DNA from: Pseudomonas sp. 6D_7.1_Bac1
GTDB lineage: Bacteria > Pseudomonadota > Gammaproteobacteria > Pseudomonadales > Pseudomonadaceae
Length of the DNA stretch: 64,000 bases
Assembly: GCF_025465945.1 (NCBI RefSeq)
Contig: NZ_JANLNW010000075.1
Location: forward strand, 1-64,000
Reading direction: 5' to 3'
The notes beneath the pieces were generated by a model. It had not been told where the DNA came from, searched no databases, and saw nothing but the letters and a program-made list of their open reading frames with translations. The position numbers were made by a program, and so were the translations under genes. This document shows, in pieces, positions 19,094 through 27,378 of this stretch (position 1 is its first letter; each line of letters opens with the position of its first letter).

Positions 19094-19110
19094 ACCGCAT
19101 ACAGGCTACT

Positions 19111-19554
19111 TCAGCCCAGCAAGCGCAGCATATTGCGGTGCCGGGCGCGAAAAATCCGCTGCATGTAGGCATTGACCATCAGCCACTCCAAAAGTGCACC
19201 GCCAATCGCCGCATAGGTCACCCGGTCGGTGTACAACGTCCCGCCCTCCGCGGCCGCGACCCGGTGCTCATGGCGAAATGCACTCATCGGACCCTTGAGC
19301 ATTTCATCGATAAAATGGCTGTCGCTGACCTCGCGGATCGCCACGGTCCAGGTCGCCGGAATACAGCCGAACATCCAATGACGAAAACTGAACTCGCGGC
19401 CTGCTTCAATGCGCAAGTTGTTCACGTCGATGTTGCCCAACGGGGTCACCCGCTCCGGGAAAATTTTCGGGAAGTTACTGCCTTCCAGGCAGAAATCGAG
19501 AACTTGTGTGGGTGTACGCCCTTTGATCAGCGTGGTGAGTTCCAGAACAGGCAT
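19111..19554 (-). CDS. SRPBCC family (START/Bet v1-like) protein
   Basis: A 147-residue protein of the polyketide cyclase/SRPBCC fold, which forms a hydrophobic ligand pocket. It has the usual opening with a strand, a LIKGRTPTQVLDFCLEG helix pair, and a C-terminal helix (GGALLEWLMVNAYMQRIFRARH). I start at the ATG at 19554, eight or nine bases after GGAAGG, rather than at 19695. Ligand and role are unknown, and no operon partner is seen. The 287 bases upstream (19555-19841) hold no gene and should contain promoters for this gene and the divergent barrel gene. Confidence 0.85.
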   Translation of the reverse strand: MPVLELTTLIKGRTPTQVLDFCLEGSNFPKIFPERVTPLGNIDVNNLRIEAGREFSFRHWMFGCIPATWTVAIREVSDSHFIDEMLKGPMSAFRHEHRVAAAEGGTLYTDRVTYAAIGGALLEWLMVNAYMQRIFRARHRNMLRLLG

Positions 19555-19841
19555 TGGCAGCGACCTTCCTTTGAGCGCAAAGGCCAGTAGATTAGCACTC
19601 GCTACTTGAGGCCTTACAGTGTTTCCAAGGTGCAAGTCTGTGAACGGGCTGTTTTTTTCGACAGCAAAATTAGGTGACTTCGCGCACAAAACCAAAGAGT
19701 TAACCCCTTCGACTGGCTAAGACCCTGTTTACTGCTAACTTCATCTGACGTGTCCTACAGACCCGTTAGAACAAGTATTACAAACCAAGCGACCATCAAG
19801 TGCCGTAGTGTTTGCGGAGCCACCAGGGAAGCGGGGGAATC

Positions 19842-20387
19842 ATGTCGAAAGGTATTTCACTCCAGGCCATGCTTTTGGCCACGACATTAGCGCCTGCATT
19901 TTTTGCCGTCGCCGACAACGCCGAGACGACCAACAAAAGTAACAACCCGCTGAACCTGGCCCCCGGCGCCAACCTGCAGGATTACTACACCCCCAGGCTG
20001 TACGACACCAACGCTCACACCAATGACGCCTTGCTGCGCGGCACTCTGCCGATCGCACCAAATGACTTCATCGGTGTCCCGCAACTGTTGCGTGCCACCC
20101 TGCCGATCAGCACCCGACCCGCCCCTCACAGCGGTTACAGCACCGGCATCGGTGACTTGAACCTGTTCGATATTTTCCTGCTCAAGACCGAAGGCGTGCA
20201 GTTGGGCATCGGTCCGCAAATCACGGCACCGACCGCCGAACAGGATAAACTGGGCACCGGCAAATGGCAGGCCGGCAGCAACATTCTGAACGCCTACCTC
20301 GAACCACAATGGACAGTCGAACGCAAAGGCGATGGCCTGCCACAGTTCACGCTGTTCGCCGGGATCAACATGACCTTCGGAAAGTAA
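19842..20387 (+). CDS. Shortened outer-membrane beta-barrel protein (MetA-type phenol-degradation/transporter family)
   Basis: A 181-residue product with a signal peptide (about residues 1-24). Its body resembles a Pseudomonas outer-membrane barrel family annotated as transporter, neuromedin U or phenol MetA (NPLNLAPGANLQDYYTPRLY, GYSTGIGDLNLFDIF, LFAGINMTFGK C-terminus). By my recollection full members have about 270 residues. Here the phrase GTGKWQAG, normally well before the end, runs straight into SNILNAYLEPQWTVER, normally close to the C-terminus. I infer an in-frame loss of roughly 85-90 residues near nt 20262-20285, which would remove several strands. The C-terminal strand is kept. It may be non-functional. 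The start at 19842 follows AAGCGGGGGA. Confidence 0.7.
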   Translation: MSKGISLQAMLLATTLAPAFFAVADNAETTNKSNNPLNLAPGANLQDYYTPRLYDTNAHTNDALLRGTLPIAPNDFIGVPQLLRATLPISTRPAPHSGYSTGIGDLNLFDIFLLKTEGVQLGIGPQITAPTAEQDKLGTGKWQAGSNILNAYLEPQWTVERKGDGLPQFTLFAGINMTFGK

Positions 20388-20397
20388 GGACTTTGTT

Positions 20398-20616
20398 ATG
20401 TGTACTTTGATGCGCGTGATCGGTTTCAGTGTGATGGCATTGTCTGCAAGTTGCGGCGTCGGCGCTCAGGCGCAGAGTCTCGATACACAAAGTGACCGGG
20501 TGACTACCCGCAATAACGTGCGCCTTTGTTCGGTAACGGAAACTTGTTTCGACAAAAACCGCAAACTCGACGACATTACAGCCCTGCAATTACACCTGAA
20601 TCGCGCTTATCCATAG
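20398..20616 (+). CDS. Small secreted protein of unknown function
   Basis: A 72-residue ORF, starting 10 bases after the barrel gene and ending 9 bases before the DUF1254 gene, with AAGGA about ten bases ahead of its ATG. Residues 1 to about 25 look like a signal peptide (MALSASCGVGAQAQS cleavage region). The mature part is about 47 residues with two cysteines (CSVTETC) that could pair. I recognise no family. Tight spacing argues that it is a real member of this operon. Confidence 0.65.
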   Translation: MCTLMRVIGFSVMALSASCGVGAQAQSLDTQSDRVTTRNNVRLCSVTETCFDKNRKLDDITALQLHLNRAYP

Positions 20617-20625
20617 GACTGTGCA

Positions 20626-22032
20626 ATGACCATCGAAAAACCGACCCGCCTGCTGCTCGCCGGCCTCTCTCTATTACTGAGCGCAAGCGCCTGGGCAGAT
20701 TTCAGCGCCAGCCCTGAAGAAGCACGAGGGATTGCCAAAGAAGCCTATCTCTACGGTTCCCCGGTAGTGGAGATGTACAAGACTCTGTACGCGCAGGCCG
20801 TGGACAAGGGCGGACCGAACTTCAAGGCGCCGTTCAACCGTATCGGCAATACCGCACGCGTGTTCACGCCCAAAGATACCGCAATCATCACGCCCAACTC
20901 AGACACGCCCTACTCGTTCGTCTGGATGGACCTGCGCACCGAACCTGTGGTCCTGACCCTGCCGCAGATCGCTGAAGGGCGTTATTACTCGGTACAGCTG
21001 ATCGACCTCTACACCCAAAACTTTGCCTACCTGGGTACCCGTAGCACCGGTAATAGAGGCGGTCATTTCATGATTGTCGGCCCGGACTGGAAAGGTCAGC
21101 AACCGGTCAACATCGATCGTCTGGTGCGCAGCGAAAGCAACATTGCCTACGCGCTGTACCGCACGCAGCTGTTCGATGAAAAGGACCTGGAGAAGGTCAG
21201 AAAAATCCAGAGTGGCTACAAGGTCCAGACGCTGAGCCAATATCTGGGACAACCGGTTCCGGCCGCGGCGCCAAAAGTCGATTGGCCAAAGCCAACCCCG
21301 ACCATGAGCGACAGCCCGGAGCTGTTCCGCTACCTGAACTTCATGCTCGGCTTCGCCCCGGCGCAAGACGTTGAAAAAGACCTGCTGGCGCGTTTCGCGA
21401 AGATCGGCATCGTGGCCGGCCAGCCATTCGATCTCAAAACACTCACCGCCGAACAGCGCAAGGCCCTCGACGACGGCATCGCCGACGCCAAGGCGGAGTT
21501 CGCAGCCTTCAAGAAAGACAAGGTCGATACCCATCAAGTCACCAGCGGCGACTTCTTCGGCACCCGCGACCACCTGAATAGCAATTACCTGTACCGCTAC
21601 GCCGGCGCCAACATGGGCATCTTTGGCAACTCCGCCGATGAAGCGGCCTACATGGGCTATTTCGTCGACAACCAGGGCAAACCGGCCAACGGCGCACGGC
21701 ACAGCTACTCCATCCATTTCGACAAGGATCAGTTGCCACCGGCCGACGCGTTCTGGTCGCTGACCATGTACGACGGCAAGACCAAGCTGCTGGTACCCAA
21801 CCACAAAAAACGCTACCTGATCAACTCGCGCATGCTCTCCACACTCAAGCGCGACCCGGACGGTGGCCTGACCCTTTACTTGCAGCACTCCGTACCGCTC
21901 AAGGATCAGCGCAGCAACTGGCTGCCGGCACCGCATGGTCCGTTCTACGCGATTTTGCGTCTGTACCTGCCCAAGCCTGAGGTCGGTAACGGTCAATGGA
22001 AACTGCCACCGTTGACGCCTATCAACCCTTAG
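20626..22032 (+). CDS. DUF1254/DUF1214 domain-containing periplasmic protein
   Basis: A 468-residue protein with a signal peptide (LLLAGLSLLLSASAWA). The N-terminal DUF1254 region has typical phrases (YGSPVVEMYKTLYAQ, TPNSDTPYSFVWMDL, GRYYSVQLIDLYTQNF). The C-terminal DUF1214 region includes WSLTMYDG and the closing WLPAPHGPFYAILRLYLPKP. The family is widespread and its biochemical role is unknown to me. It follows the small secreted gene by 9 bases, so they are probably one operon. Length is complete and no defect is seen. Confidence 0.9.
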   Translation: MTIEKPTRLLLAGLSLLLSASAWADFSASPEEARGIAKEAYLYGSPVVEMYKTLYAQAVDKGGPNFKAPFNRIGNTARVFTPKDTAIITPNSDTPYSFVWMDLRTEPVVLTLPQIAEGRYYSVQLIDLYTQNFAYLGTRSTGNRGGHFMIVGPDWKGQQPVNIDRLVRSESNIAYALYRTQLFDEKDLEKVRKIQSGYKVQTLSQYLGQPVPAAAPKVDWPKPTPTMSDSPELFRYLNFMLGFAPAQDVEKDLLARFAKIGIVAGQPFDLKTLTAEQRKALDDGIADAKAEFAAFKKDKVDTHQVTSGDFFGTRDHLNSNYLYRYAGANMGIFGNSADEAAYMGYFVDNQGKPANGARHSYSIHFDKDQLPPADAFWSLTMYDGKTKLLVPNHKKRYLINSRMLSTLKRDPDGGLTLYLQHSVPLKDQRSNWLPAPHGPFYAILRLYLPKPEVGNGQWKLPPLTPINP

Positions 22033-22077
22033 CTTTAACCCTTAAGCCCGGCACGGCCAACCCGTAGTATTCAATGA

Positions 22078-22259
22078 GCGAAACAATGGGGGGGCATTTT
22101 CAAGACTGTGCACACTCAGCGCCGCCACCCTGGCGCTGATGCCAATGCCGGGTTTCGTTGTACGGCGACAACAACGATTACCACGGCGACAGCAAACTCG
22201 AACAGAAGCCGCTGTACGCCGTTGAGGGTCACTACAGCTGTCGGGCAGTGACGATCTAG
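22078..22259 (+). pseudogene. Remnant of a beta-barrel transporter-family gene
   Basis: Between the DUF1254 and cytochrome genes, two family fragments can be read in different frames. The first is a signal-peptide-like LCTLSAATLALMPMPGF (about 22104-22156). The second is LYGDNNDYHGDSKLEQKP continuing to YAVEGHYS (22158-22238), which then runs to a stop at 22259. The second resembles the extracellular/periplasmic turn region of the same MetA-type barrel family as the gene at 19842. The middle of the gene, its C-terminus and the reading frame are lost, so I read it as a decayed second copy. The remaining sequence 22260-22373 shows nothing but the ribosome site of the next gene. Confidence 0.6.
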
Positions 22260-22373
22260 CGTCAGACCTCAATCACAACCGTAATTTGACAGGCATCCGC
22301 CCAGGCGCAAAGCTGCACGACAGCAAAAAAAGCGCGCCTGAACGGTCAACGCATCTGGACTACGGAAGTTGCA

Positions 22374-24725
22374 ATGCCCAAGTATAAAAATAAAGCCGTA
22401 AACCCAAACCCTGATTCGCGCCCTACCTTCATTTCCCGCTACGTGTTTCCCGTCACCGCCGCCCTGTTGCTTGTGGCCATGGCAGGCCTTGGCTGGTTTA
22501 TCTACGCCAGTCAACCCGCGCCTGTGGCCTACGTCCCGCCCAGCGTTACGCCCGCCCCCGTGGTGAAGGCACCACCCGCACCGGCGTCGCCAGCGACCCT
22601 GGTCGATGAGCAACAGTGCCAGGGTTGCCACGCCGAGCAGGTCAAGGACTGGAAAGGCTCCCATCACCAACTGGCGATGCAAGCCGCCAATGCCGAGACA
22701 GTGTTGGCCAATTTCAACAACAGCAGCTTCAAGGGCGAAAACGAGTCCACGCGGTTCTTTCGCAAGGACGACAGCTTCTGGGTCAATACCGCAGGGGCTG
22801 ACGGTAAAAATGCCGACTTCAAAGTCGCCTATACCTTTGGCGTCGCACCGCTGCAGCAGTACCTGATCGAAGTCGGCGAAGGTCGCCTGCAGGCCTTGGG
22901 CATAGCGTGGGATACCAGGAAAAACCAGTGGTTCCACCTGTATCCGGGTCAGGGCGTCAACTTCAAGAACCCGTTGCACTGGAGCAAGCCGAACCAGAAC
23001 GCCAACTTCATGTGCGTCGAATGCCACACCACCGGTTACACGCGCAATTTCGATGCCGCCAGCAACACCTTCGCCAGCCAATGGAACAGCCTCGGCGTCG
23101 GCTGCCAGGCCTGCCACGGTCCGGCTTCGAATCACCTTGAATGGGCGGCGAAAAAAAGCGACCTGATCCACTCAGGTTTTGCTGTCGACCTCAAAGACAA
23201 GAACGCCACCACCGAAATCGAAACCTGCGCCCGTTGCCACGCACGCCGCGCCCCGTTGGGCGATGGTTACACCGCGGGCAAGCGCTTGATGGACGACTAC
23301 CTGCCCAGCCTGCTGACTCGTGAGCTGTACGCGCTGGACGGCAAGATCAAGGATGAAGTGTTCGAGCACGGCTCGTTCCTGCAAAGCAAAATGTTCGACA
23401 AAGGCGTGCGTTGCAGCAATTGCCACAACCCTCACAGCACCGAACTCAAGGCGCCGGGCAACGGTGTCTGCCTGCAATGCCACAACACCGCGGGCAAGAC
23501 CGCGGTCGAAGGCGTCGACGGTGAGGGGCTGCAAGCCAAGCATTACGATTCGCCCGAGCACCACCGGCATGTGGCCGGCCAACCCGGTTCGCAGTGTGTG
23601 GATTGCCACATGCCTGGCAAGTTCTATATGGGCAACGACTTCCGGCATGACCACAGCTTCAGCATCCCCAACCCGGAGCGTGCGAAGAAACTCGGTACTC
23701 CCGATGCCTGCCTGACCTGCCACCAGGGCAAGGCCGGTGACAAGGTTACCGAGCAGTTCAATCTCTGGAATGCCAGCCCGGCAGCCCAGGCTCCGCGATA
23801 CGACGAAAGCCTGTGGTTGATTCGCACGGGCCAACCTGGCGCTGCGCAAGCCCTGTACGATCAACTGCAGCGCAGCAACCTGCCAGCGATTCAACGTGCA
23901 ACGCTGCTGGCCGAGCTGATGCTGTACCCCAGCGAACAAGCGCTGAAACTGGCAGGCAAAGACCTGAGCAACGCGGATCCGCAGGTGCGCGAAAGCGCGA
24001 TTCACGCGGTCAGTGCCTTCCTCCCACCCGCTGAACGAGTGTCTCTGCTGACGCCGTTGCTGAGTGATCCGGTCAAGGCCATTCGCATTGCCGCAGCCCG
24101 GGATCTGCTCAGTGCCGCCAACGGCTTGGGCCCGGCCCAAACGCGCTGGAACGCGGCCATCGGCGAATACGAGGCGGTGCAATTGAGCCTCGCCGAGCGC
24201 GCCGAAGCCAACCTCAACCTGGCAATGCTCTACCAGGCCAGCGGACGCAGTGCCGAGGTCGAGCCCATGTTGCGCGCAGCCATCCACCGCGATCCGGATT
24301 TCTTCCCGGCGCTGGTGACCCTCGTGCAGTGGCTTGAAGCAACCGGGCGTAGCACGGAGGCTCAAGCGCTCATGGCCAAGAGCCTGAAGGAACACCCGGA
24401 CGCCGCGCTGCTCCAGCACACTCAAGGCCTGGCCTTGATTCGTGCCGGGAACACCGCGCAAGCCATGCCGGCCCTGCGCAACGCTGCTCGCCTGGAACCG
24501 CAGAATGCCCAATACGGCTATGTGCTGGCCGTTGCCTTGCACGACAGCGGCAAGATTGATGAGGCGTGTGAGCAACTGGAGAAGCTGATCAAGCTGCAAC
24601 CGGCCAATCGCAATGCGCGGCTGTCGCTGATCCAGTACTACCTGGACAACGGTCAGGAACCCAAGGCCCAGGTCTTGCTGCAAGGCTGGAAAAAGTTGAA
24701 CCCCGGGGATCCGGCGTTGAAGTGA
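22374..24725 (+). CDS. Octaheme c-type cytochrome with HEAT-like and TPR regions
   Basis: A 783-residue protein anchored by one N-terminal helix (about residues 24-45), with the rest periplasmic. Eight CXXCH haem sites are visible at residues 82, 214, 244, 285, 347, 366, 408 and 446. The phrases CVDCHMPGKFYMGNDFRHDHSF and CSNCHNPHS are typical of multihaem cytochromes with additional axial histidines. Residues about 470-580 look HEAT-like (QVRESAIHAVSAFLPP, KAIRIAAARDLL), and residues about 590-780 are TPRs. It could be an electron-transfer or reductase-type protein that also binds a partner through the repeats; its substrate is unknown. GGAAG precedes the ATG. Its upstream neighbours suggest a shared periplasmic process. 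Confidence 0.9.
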   Translation: MPKYKNKAVNPNPDSRPTFISRYVFPVTAALLLVAMAGLGWFIYASQPAPVAYVPPSVTPAPVVKAPPAPASPATLVDEQQCQGCHAEQVKDWKGSHHQLAMQAANAETVLANFNNSSFKGENESTRFFRKDDSFWVNTAGADGKNADFKVAYTFGVAPLQQYLIEVGEGRLQALGIAWDTRKNQWFHLYPGQGVNFKNPLHWSKPNQNANFMCVECHTTGYTRNFDAASNTFASQWNSLGVGCQACHGPASNHLEWAAKKSDLIHSGFAVDLKDKNATTEIETCARCHARRAPLGDGYTAGKRLMDDYLPSLLTRELYALDGKIKDEVFEHGSFLQSKMFDKGVRCSNCHNPHSTELKAPGNGVCLQCHNTAGKTAVEGVDGEGLQAKHYDSPEHHRHVAGQPGSQCVDCHMPGKFYMGNDFRHDHSFSIPNPERAKKLGTPDACLTCHQGKAGDKVTEQFNLWNASPAAQAPRYDESLWLIRTGQPGAAQALYDQLQRSNLPAIQRATLLAELMLYPSEQALKLAGKDLSNADPQVRESAIHAVSAFLPPAERVSLLTPLLSDPVKAIRIAAARDLLSAANGLGPAQTRWNAAIGEYEAVQLSLAERAEANLNLAMLYQASGRSAEVEPMLRAAIHRDPDFFPALVTLVQWLEATGRSTEAQALMAKSLKEHPDAALLQHTQGLALIRAGNTAQAMPALRNAARLEPQNAQYGYVLAVALHDSGKIDEACEQLEKLIKLQPANRNARLSLIQYYLDNGQEPKAQVLLQGWKKLNPGDPALK

Positions 24726-24763
24726 GGAATGCGAAATCAGCGACGACTGTACGATGACCACCT

Positions 24764-24904
24764 GTGGCGAGGGAGCTTGCTCCCGTCGGCCGGTCCGCGT
24801 TCGGGCGTAGCAGTCGCAATCCGGCTGACGCGTTCGGTCTGTTGAAATGGGGGAGCAGCTTTGGGACGGCTTCGCCGTCCAGCGGGAGCAAGCTCCCTCG
24901 CCAC
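24764..24904. repeat. REP doublet, GTGGCGAGGGAGCTTGCTCC type
   Basis: GTGGCGAGGGAGCTTGCTCC at the left and GGAGCAAGCTCCCTCGCCAC at the right surround about 100 bases. It lies between the convergent cytochrome and DUF934 genes. Confidence 0.9.
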
Positions 24905-24911
24905 GGGCCTC

Positions 24912-25406
24912 CTAACGTCGCCGAAACAACGGTCGTGGCTCGATCACCGAGCGACCGTAATGCACACTCATCCCCGCCAGCCCCTTGAGGGCATCTTCAG
25001 CGCATTTGTCTTCACGTACCGCGAAGGCATCGAAACCGCATTGGCGCATATGGCTGAGCTGGTCGCGCAGTACATCGCCAATCGCCCGCAACTCACCCGC
25101 CCAGCCCAAACGCGTACGCAACAGGTAAGCCTGGCTGTATGCCCGGCCATCGCGAAAACTCGGAAAATCCAATGCGATCATTGGCAACAGTTTGAGCCAC
25201 GGCTTGAGACTTTCGACCTCGTCATCCGGCCCCAGCCACACCGCGTCTCGCGAGGGATGATGCGCAAGACGGCGCATCAGCCATAGGGCCAGCGGCAAGA
25301 TGAGCGGCCCCGCTGGCAGTTCGCTGTCAACCGCCCTGATCAACGTCCACGGATCGTCGTCGACCTTTAGCGCAACACGCTCGCGCAATTGCAGCAGATT
25401 GTTCAT
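24912..25406 (-). CDS. DUF934 domain-containing protein
   Basis: A 164-residue protein of the DUF934 family, usually encoded right after the ferredoxin- or NADPH-dependent nitrite/sulfite reductase gene in proteobacteria. Family-typical phrases are VWLGPDDEVESL, ALDFPSFRDGRAYSQAYLLRTRLGW and GDVLRDQLSHMRQCGFDAF. It overlaps the reductase gene by 4 bases, so it is translationally coupled. It is presumably an accessory to the reductase, but the molecular role is not known. It matches P. aeruginosa PA4129 by position (from memory). Confidence 0.92.
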   Translation of the reverse strand: MNNLLQLRERVALKVDDDPWTLIRAVDSELPAGPLILPLALWLMRRLAHHPSRDAVWLGPDDEVESLKPWLKLLPMIALDFPSFRDGRAYSQAYLLRTRLGWAGELRAIGDVLRDQLSHMRQCGFDAFAVREDKCAEDALKGLAGMSVHYGRSVIEPRPLFRRR

Positions 25407-27076
25407 GCCACGACCTCCAGGCTCTTGGGATAGATACGCTCCTTGAACGGTTCCAGACCGATGCGCTGCACGGTATCGACAAACAGCTCCTCGCTCTCGC
25501 GGTAACGGACAAAGGTCGCGATGATCCGCTCGATCACCTGCGGTACTTCGGCCGCGCTGAACGACGGACCGATGACTTTACCCAACGCGCTGTTCTTGCC
25601 CTGGGCGCCACCGAGGGTGATCTGGTACCACTCGCTGCCATTCTTATCGACGCCGAGGATGCCGATATTGCCAATGTGGTGGTGACCACAGGCATTCATG
25701 CAACCGGAGATATTGAGGCTGATATCCCCCAGGTCGTGGAGGTAATCCAGGTCATCGAAACGCGCCTGAATCGCTTGGGCGATGGGGATCGATTTGGCAT
25801 TGGCCAGCGCGCAGAAATCACCCCCGGGACAGGCGATGATGTCGGTCAGCAAGCCAATGTTGGCGCAACCCAGTCCGTGCTCACAGACCAGGCACCACAA
25901 TGCGTACAGGTCAGCCTTGGGCACATCCGGCAGGACAATGTTCTGTTCATGGGCGATGCGGATTTCACCGAAACCGAACTGCTCGGACCAGTCGGCCACC
26001 GCGTCCATCTGCGCGTCGGTGACGTCACCGGGCGGCGAGGCCAAGCCGGGTTTGGTCGACAGCACCACGCTGGTGTAGCCAGGCACTTTGTGCGGCTGCA
26101 CGTTACGGGCGACCCAGCGCGCAAACGCCGGGTTCTCGGCCAGACGAGTACCGAAATCCAGATCGGTGTCGACCAGTTGCTTATAGGCTGGCGGCACGAA
26201 CGCGCTGGCAACGCGCTGGTACTCGACGTCGGTCAACTGCGCCGGGCCGTCCTTGAGGTGTTGCCACTCCTGCTCGACTTCCTGGGCGAAGGCCTCGATG
26301 CCCAGCGCCTTGACCAGAATCTTGATCCGCGCCTTGTACTTGTTGTCACGCCGACCGTGACGGTTATAGACCCGCAGTACGGCCTCGACGTAGGACAGCA
26401 AATGCTGCCACGGCAAGCCTTCACGGATCTGCAAGCCGAGGATCGGCGTACGCCCCAGACCGCCACCGACGATCACCCGCAGCAGCCTCTGCCCGGCCGC
26501 GTCGCGGTAAAGGTAGAGGCCGATGTCATGCATCATGATCGCCGCGCGGTCCTGTTTCGCCGAGCAGATGGCGATCTTGAATTTGCGTGGCAAAAACAGG
26601 AATTCGGGGTTGATGGTTGACCACTGGCGGAGGATCTCCGCCAAGGGCCGTGGATCGATCAACTCGTCCGCCGCGACACCGGCAAAGGCTTCGGTGGTGA
26701 TGTTGCGCACGCAGTTTCCGGAGGTCTGGATCGCATGCATTTCGACCTCGGCCAGGCGCTCCAGGATTTCCGGCACCTGGGTCAGTTCGATCCAGTTGAA
26801 TTGCATGTTCTGCCGAGTGGTGAAGTGACCGTAACCGCGATCGTAATCCCGGGCGATGCTCGCCAGCGTACGCATCTGCCGGGCACTGAGGGTGCCGTAG
26901 GGAATGGCGACCCGCAGCATGTAGGCATGCTTTTGCATGTACAGGCCGTTTTGCAGGCGCAACGGCAAAAACTCTTCCTCACTCAAGGCACCGGCCATGA
27001 ACCGTTCGACCTGATCGCGAAACTGCGCAACCCGTTCAAAGACCAGGGCCCGGTCGTAGTCGTCATATTGGTACAT
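25403..27076 (-). CDS. cysI: Nitrite/sulfite reductase haemoprotein (CysI-type)
   Basis: A 557-residue sirohaem/4Fe-4S reductase with the two ferredoxin-like halves and sirohaem domains of the family. The cluster cysteines are C416 and C422 (CPGGDFC) and C459 and C463 (CMNAC in NISGCMNACGHHHIGNIG). It catalyses six-electron reduction of sulfite to sulfide or nitrite to ammonia, and sequence alone does not settle which. GAGGTAGG lies just before the ATG. The likely promoter is at 27345-27286, leaving a leader of about 200 nt that contains a repeat. It is divergent from orphan ccoN, as in the P. aeruginosa PA4129-PA4134 cluster (from memory), which fits a role linked to cyanide or low oxygen rather than only assimilation. 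Confidence 0.92.
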   Translation of the reverse strand: MYQYDDYDRALVFERVAQFRDQVERFMAGALSEEEFLPLRLQNGLYMQKHAYMLRVAIPYGTLSARQMRTLASIARDYDRGYGHFTTRQNMQFNWIELTQVPEILERLAEVEMHAIQTSGNCVRNITTEAFAGVAADELIDPRPLAEILRQWSTINPEFLFLPRKFKIAICSAKQDRAAIMMHDIGLYLYRDAAGQRLLRVIVGGGLGRTPILGLQIREGLPWQHLLSYVEAVLRVYNRHGRRDNKYKARIKILVKALGIEAFAQEVEQEWQHLKDGPAQLTDVEYQRVASAFVPPAYKQLVDTDLDFGTRLAENPAFARWVARNVQPHKVPGYTSVVLSTKPGLASPPGDVTDAQMDAVADWSEQFGFGEIRIAHEQNIVLPDVPKADLYALWCLVCEHGLGCANIGLLTDIIACPGGDFCALANAKSIPIAQAIQARFDDLDYLHDLGDISLNISGCMNACGHHHIGNIGILGVDKNGSEWYQITLGGAQGKNSALGKVIGPSFSAAEVPQVIERIIATFVRYRESEELFVDTVQRIGLEPFKERIYPKSLEVVA

Positions 27077-27112
27077 AGTCCTACCTCATCAGTGCTGACC
27101 CCAAACCCACAG

Positions 27113-27255
27113 CCCCGTAGCAGCTGGCTGCGAAGCAGTCGTAGAGCCTGAGCACGCGGTGTGTCTGTCATACCGCGTCGACTGGATTACGAGCGCTTCG
27201 CCCGAACGCGGACCGACTCGAACGCAGCCTCGCAAGCTCGACAGCTGCTACGGGG
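27113..27255. repeat. CCGTAGCAGCTG-type inverted repeat inside the cysI leader
   Basis: CCCCGTAGCAGCTG at the left and CAGCTGCTACGGGG at the right enclose inner inverted segments. If the promoter at 27286-27345 is right, this whole element is transcribed in the cysI-like leader and would fold into a large hairpin upstream of the ribosome site. Confidence 0.88.
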
Positions 27256-27285
27256 TGAGTAACCGAGGGTTCTTGTGTGGTGGTG

Positions 27286-27345
27286 ACTATGAAGCAGCAG
27301 CTCAGGGCGTTACAGACTCAGCTAAAAACTAAAAAACCATATCAG
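27286..27345 (-). promoter_or_regulatory. cysI-like promoter with shared CTGAT-N19-CTGAG element
   Basis: On the minus strand CTGAT starts at 27345, CTGAGTCTGTAACG starts at 27321 (24 bases later), and CATAGT starts at 27291 (30 bases after that). CTGTAA is a possible weak -35 with an 18-base spacer. Words and spacing match the ccoG promoter at 2389 and the divergent ccoN promoter at 27379. The predicted start is near 27279. Confidence 0.6.
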
Positions 27346-27378
27346 GGCGCGTCAGATCACCGCAGGCTGGCCTCCGAT

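Noticed and set aside
22269..24761. Long minus-strand frames opposite the octaheme cytochrome
   Set aside because: No motifs, and they lie opposite eight in-frame CXXCH sites that cannot be chance.
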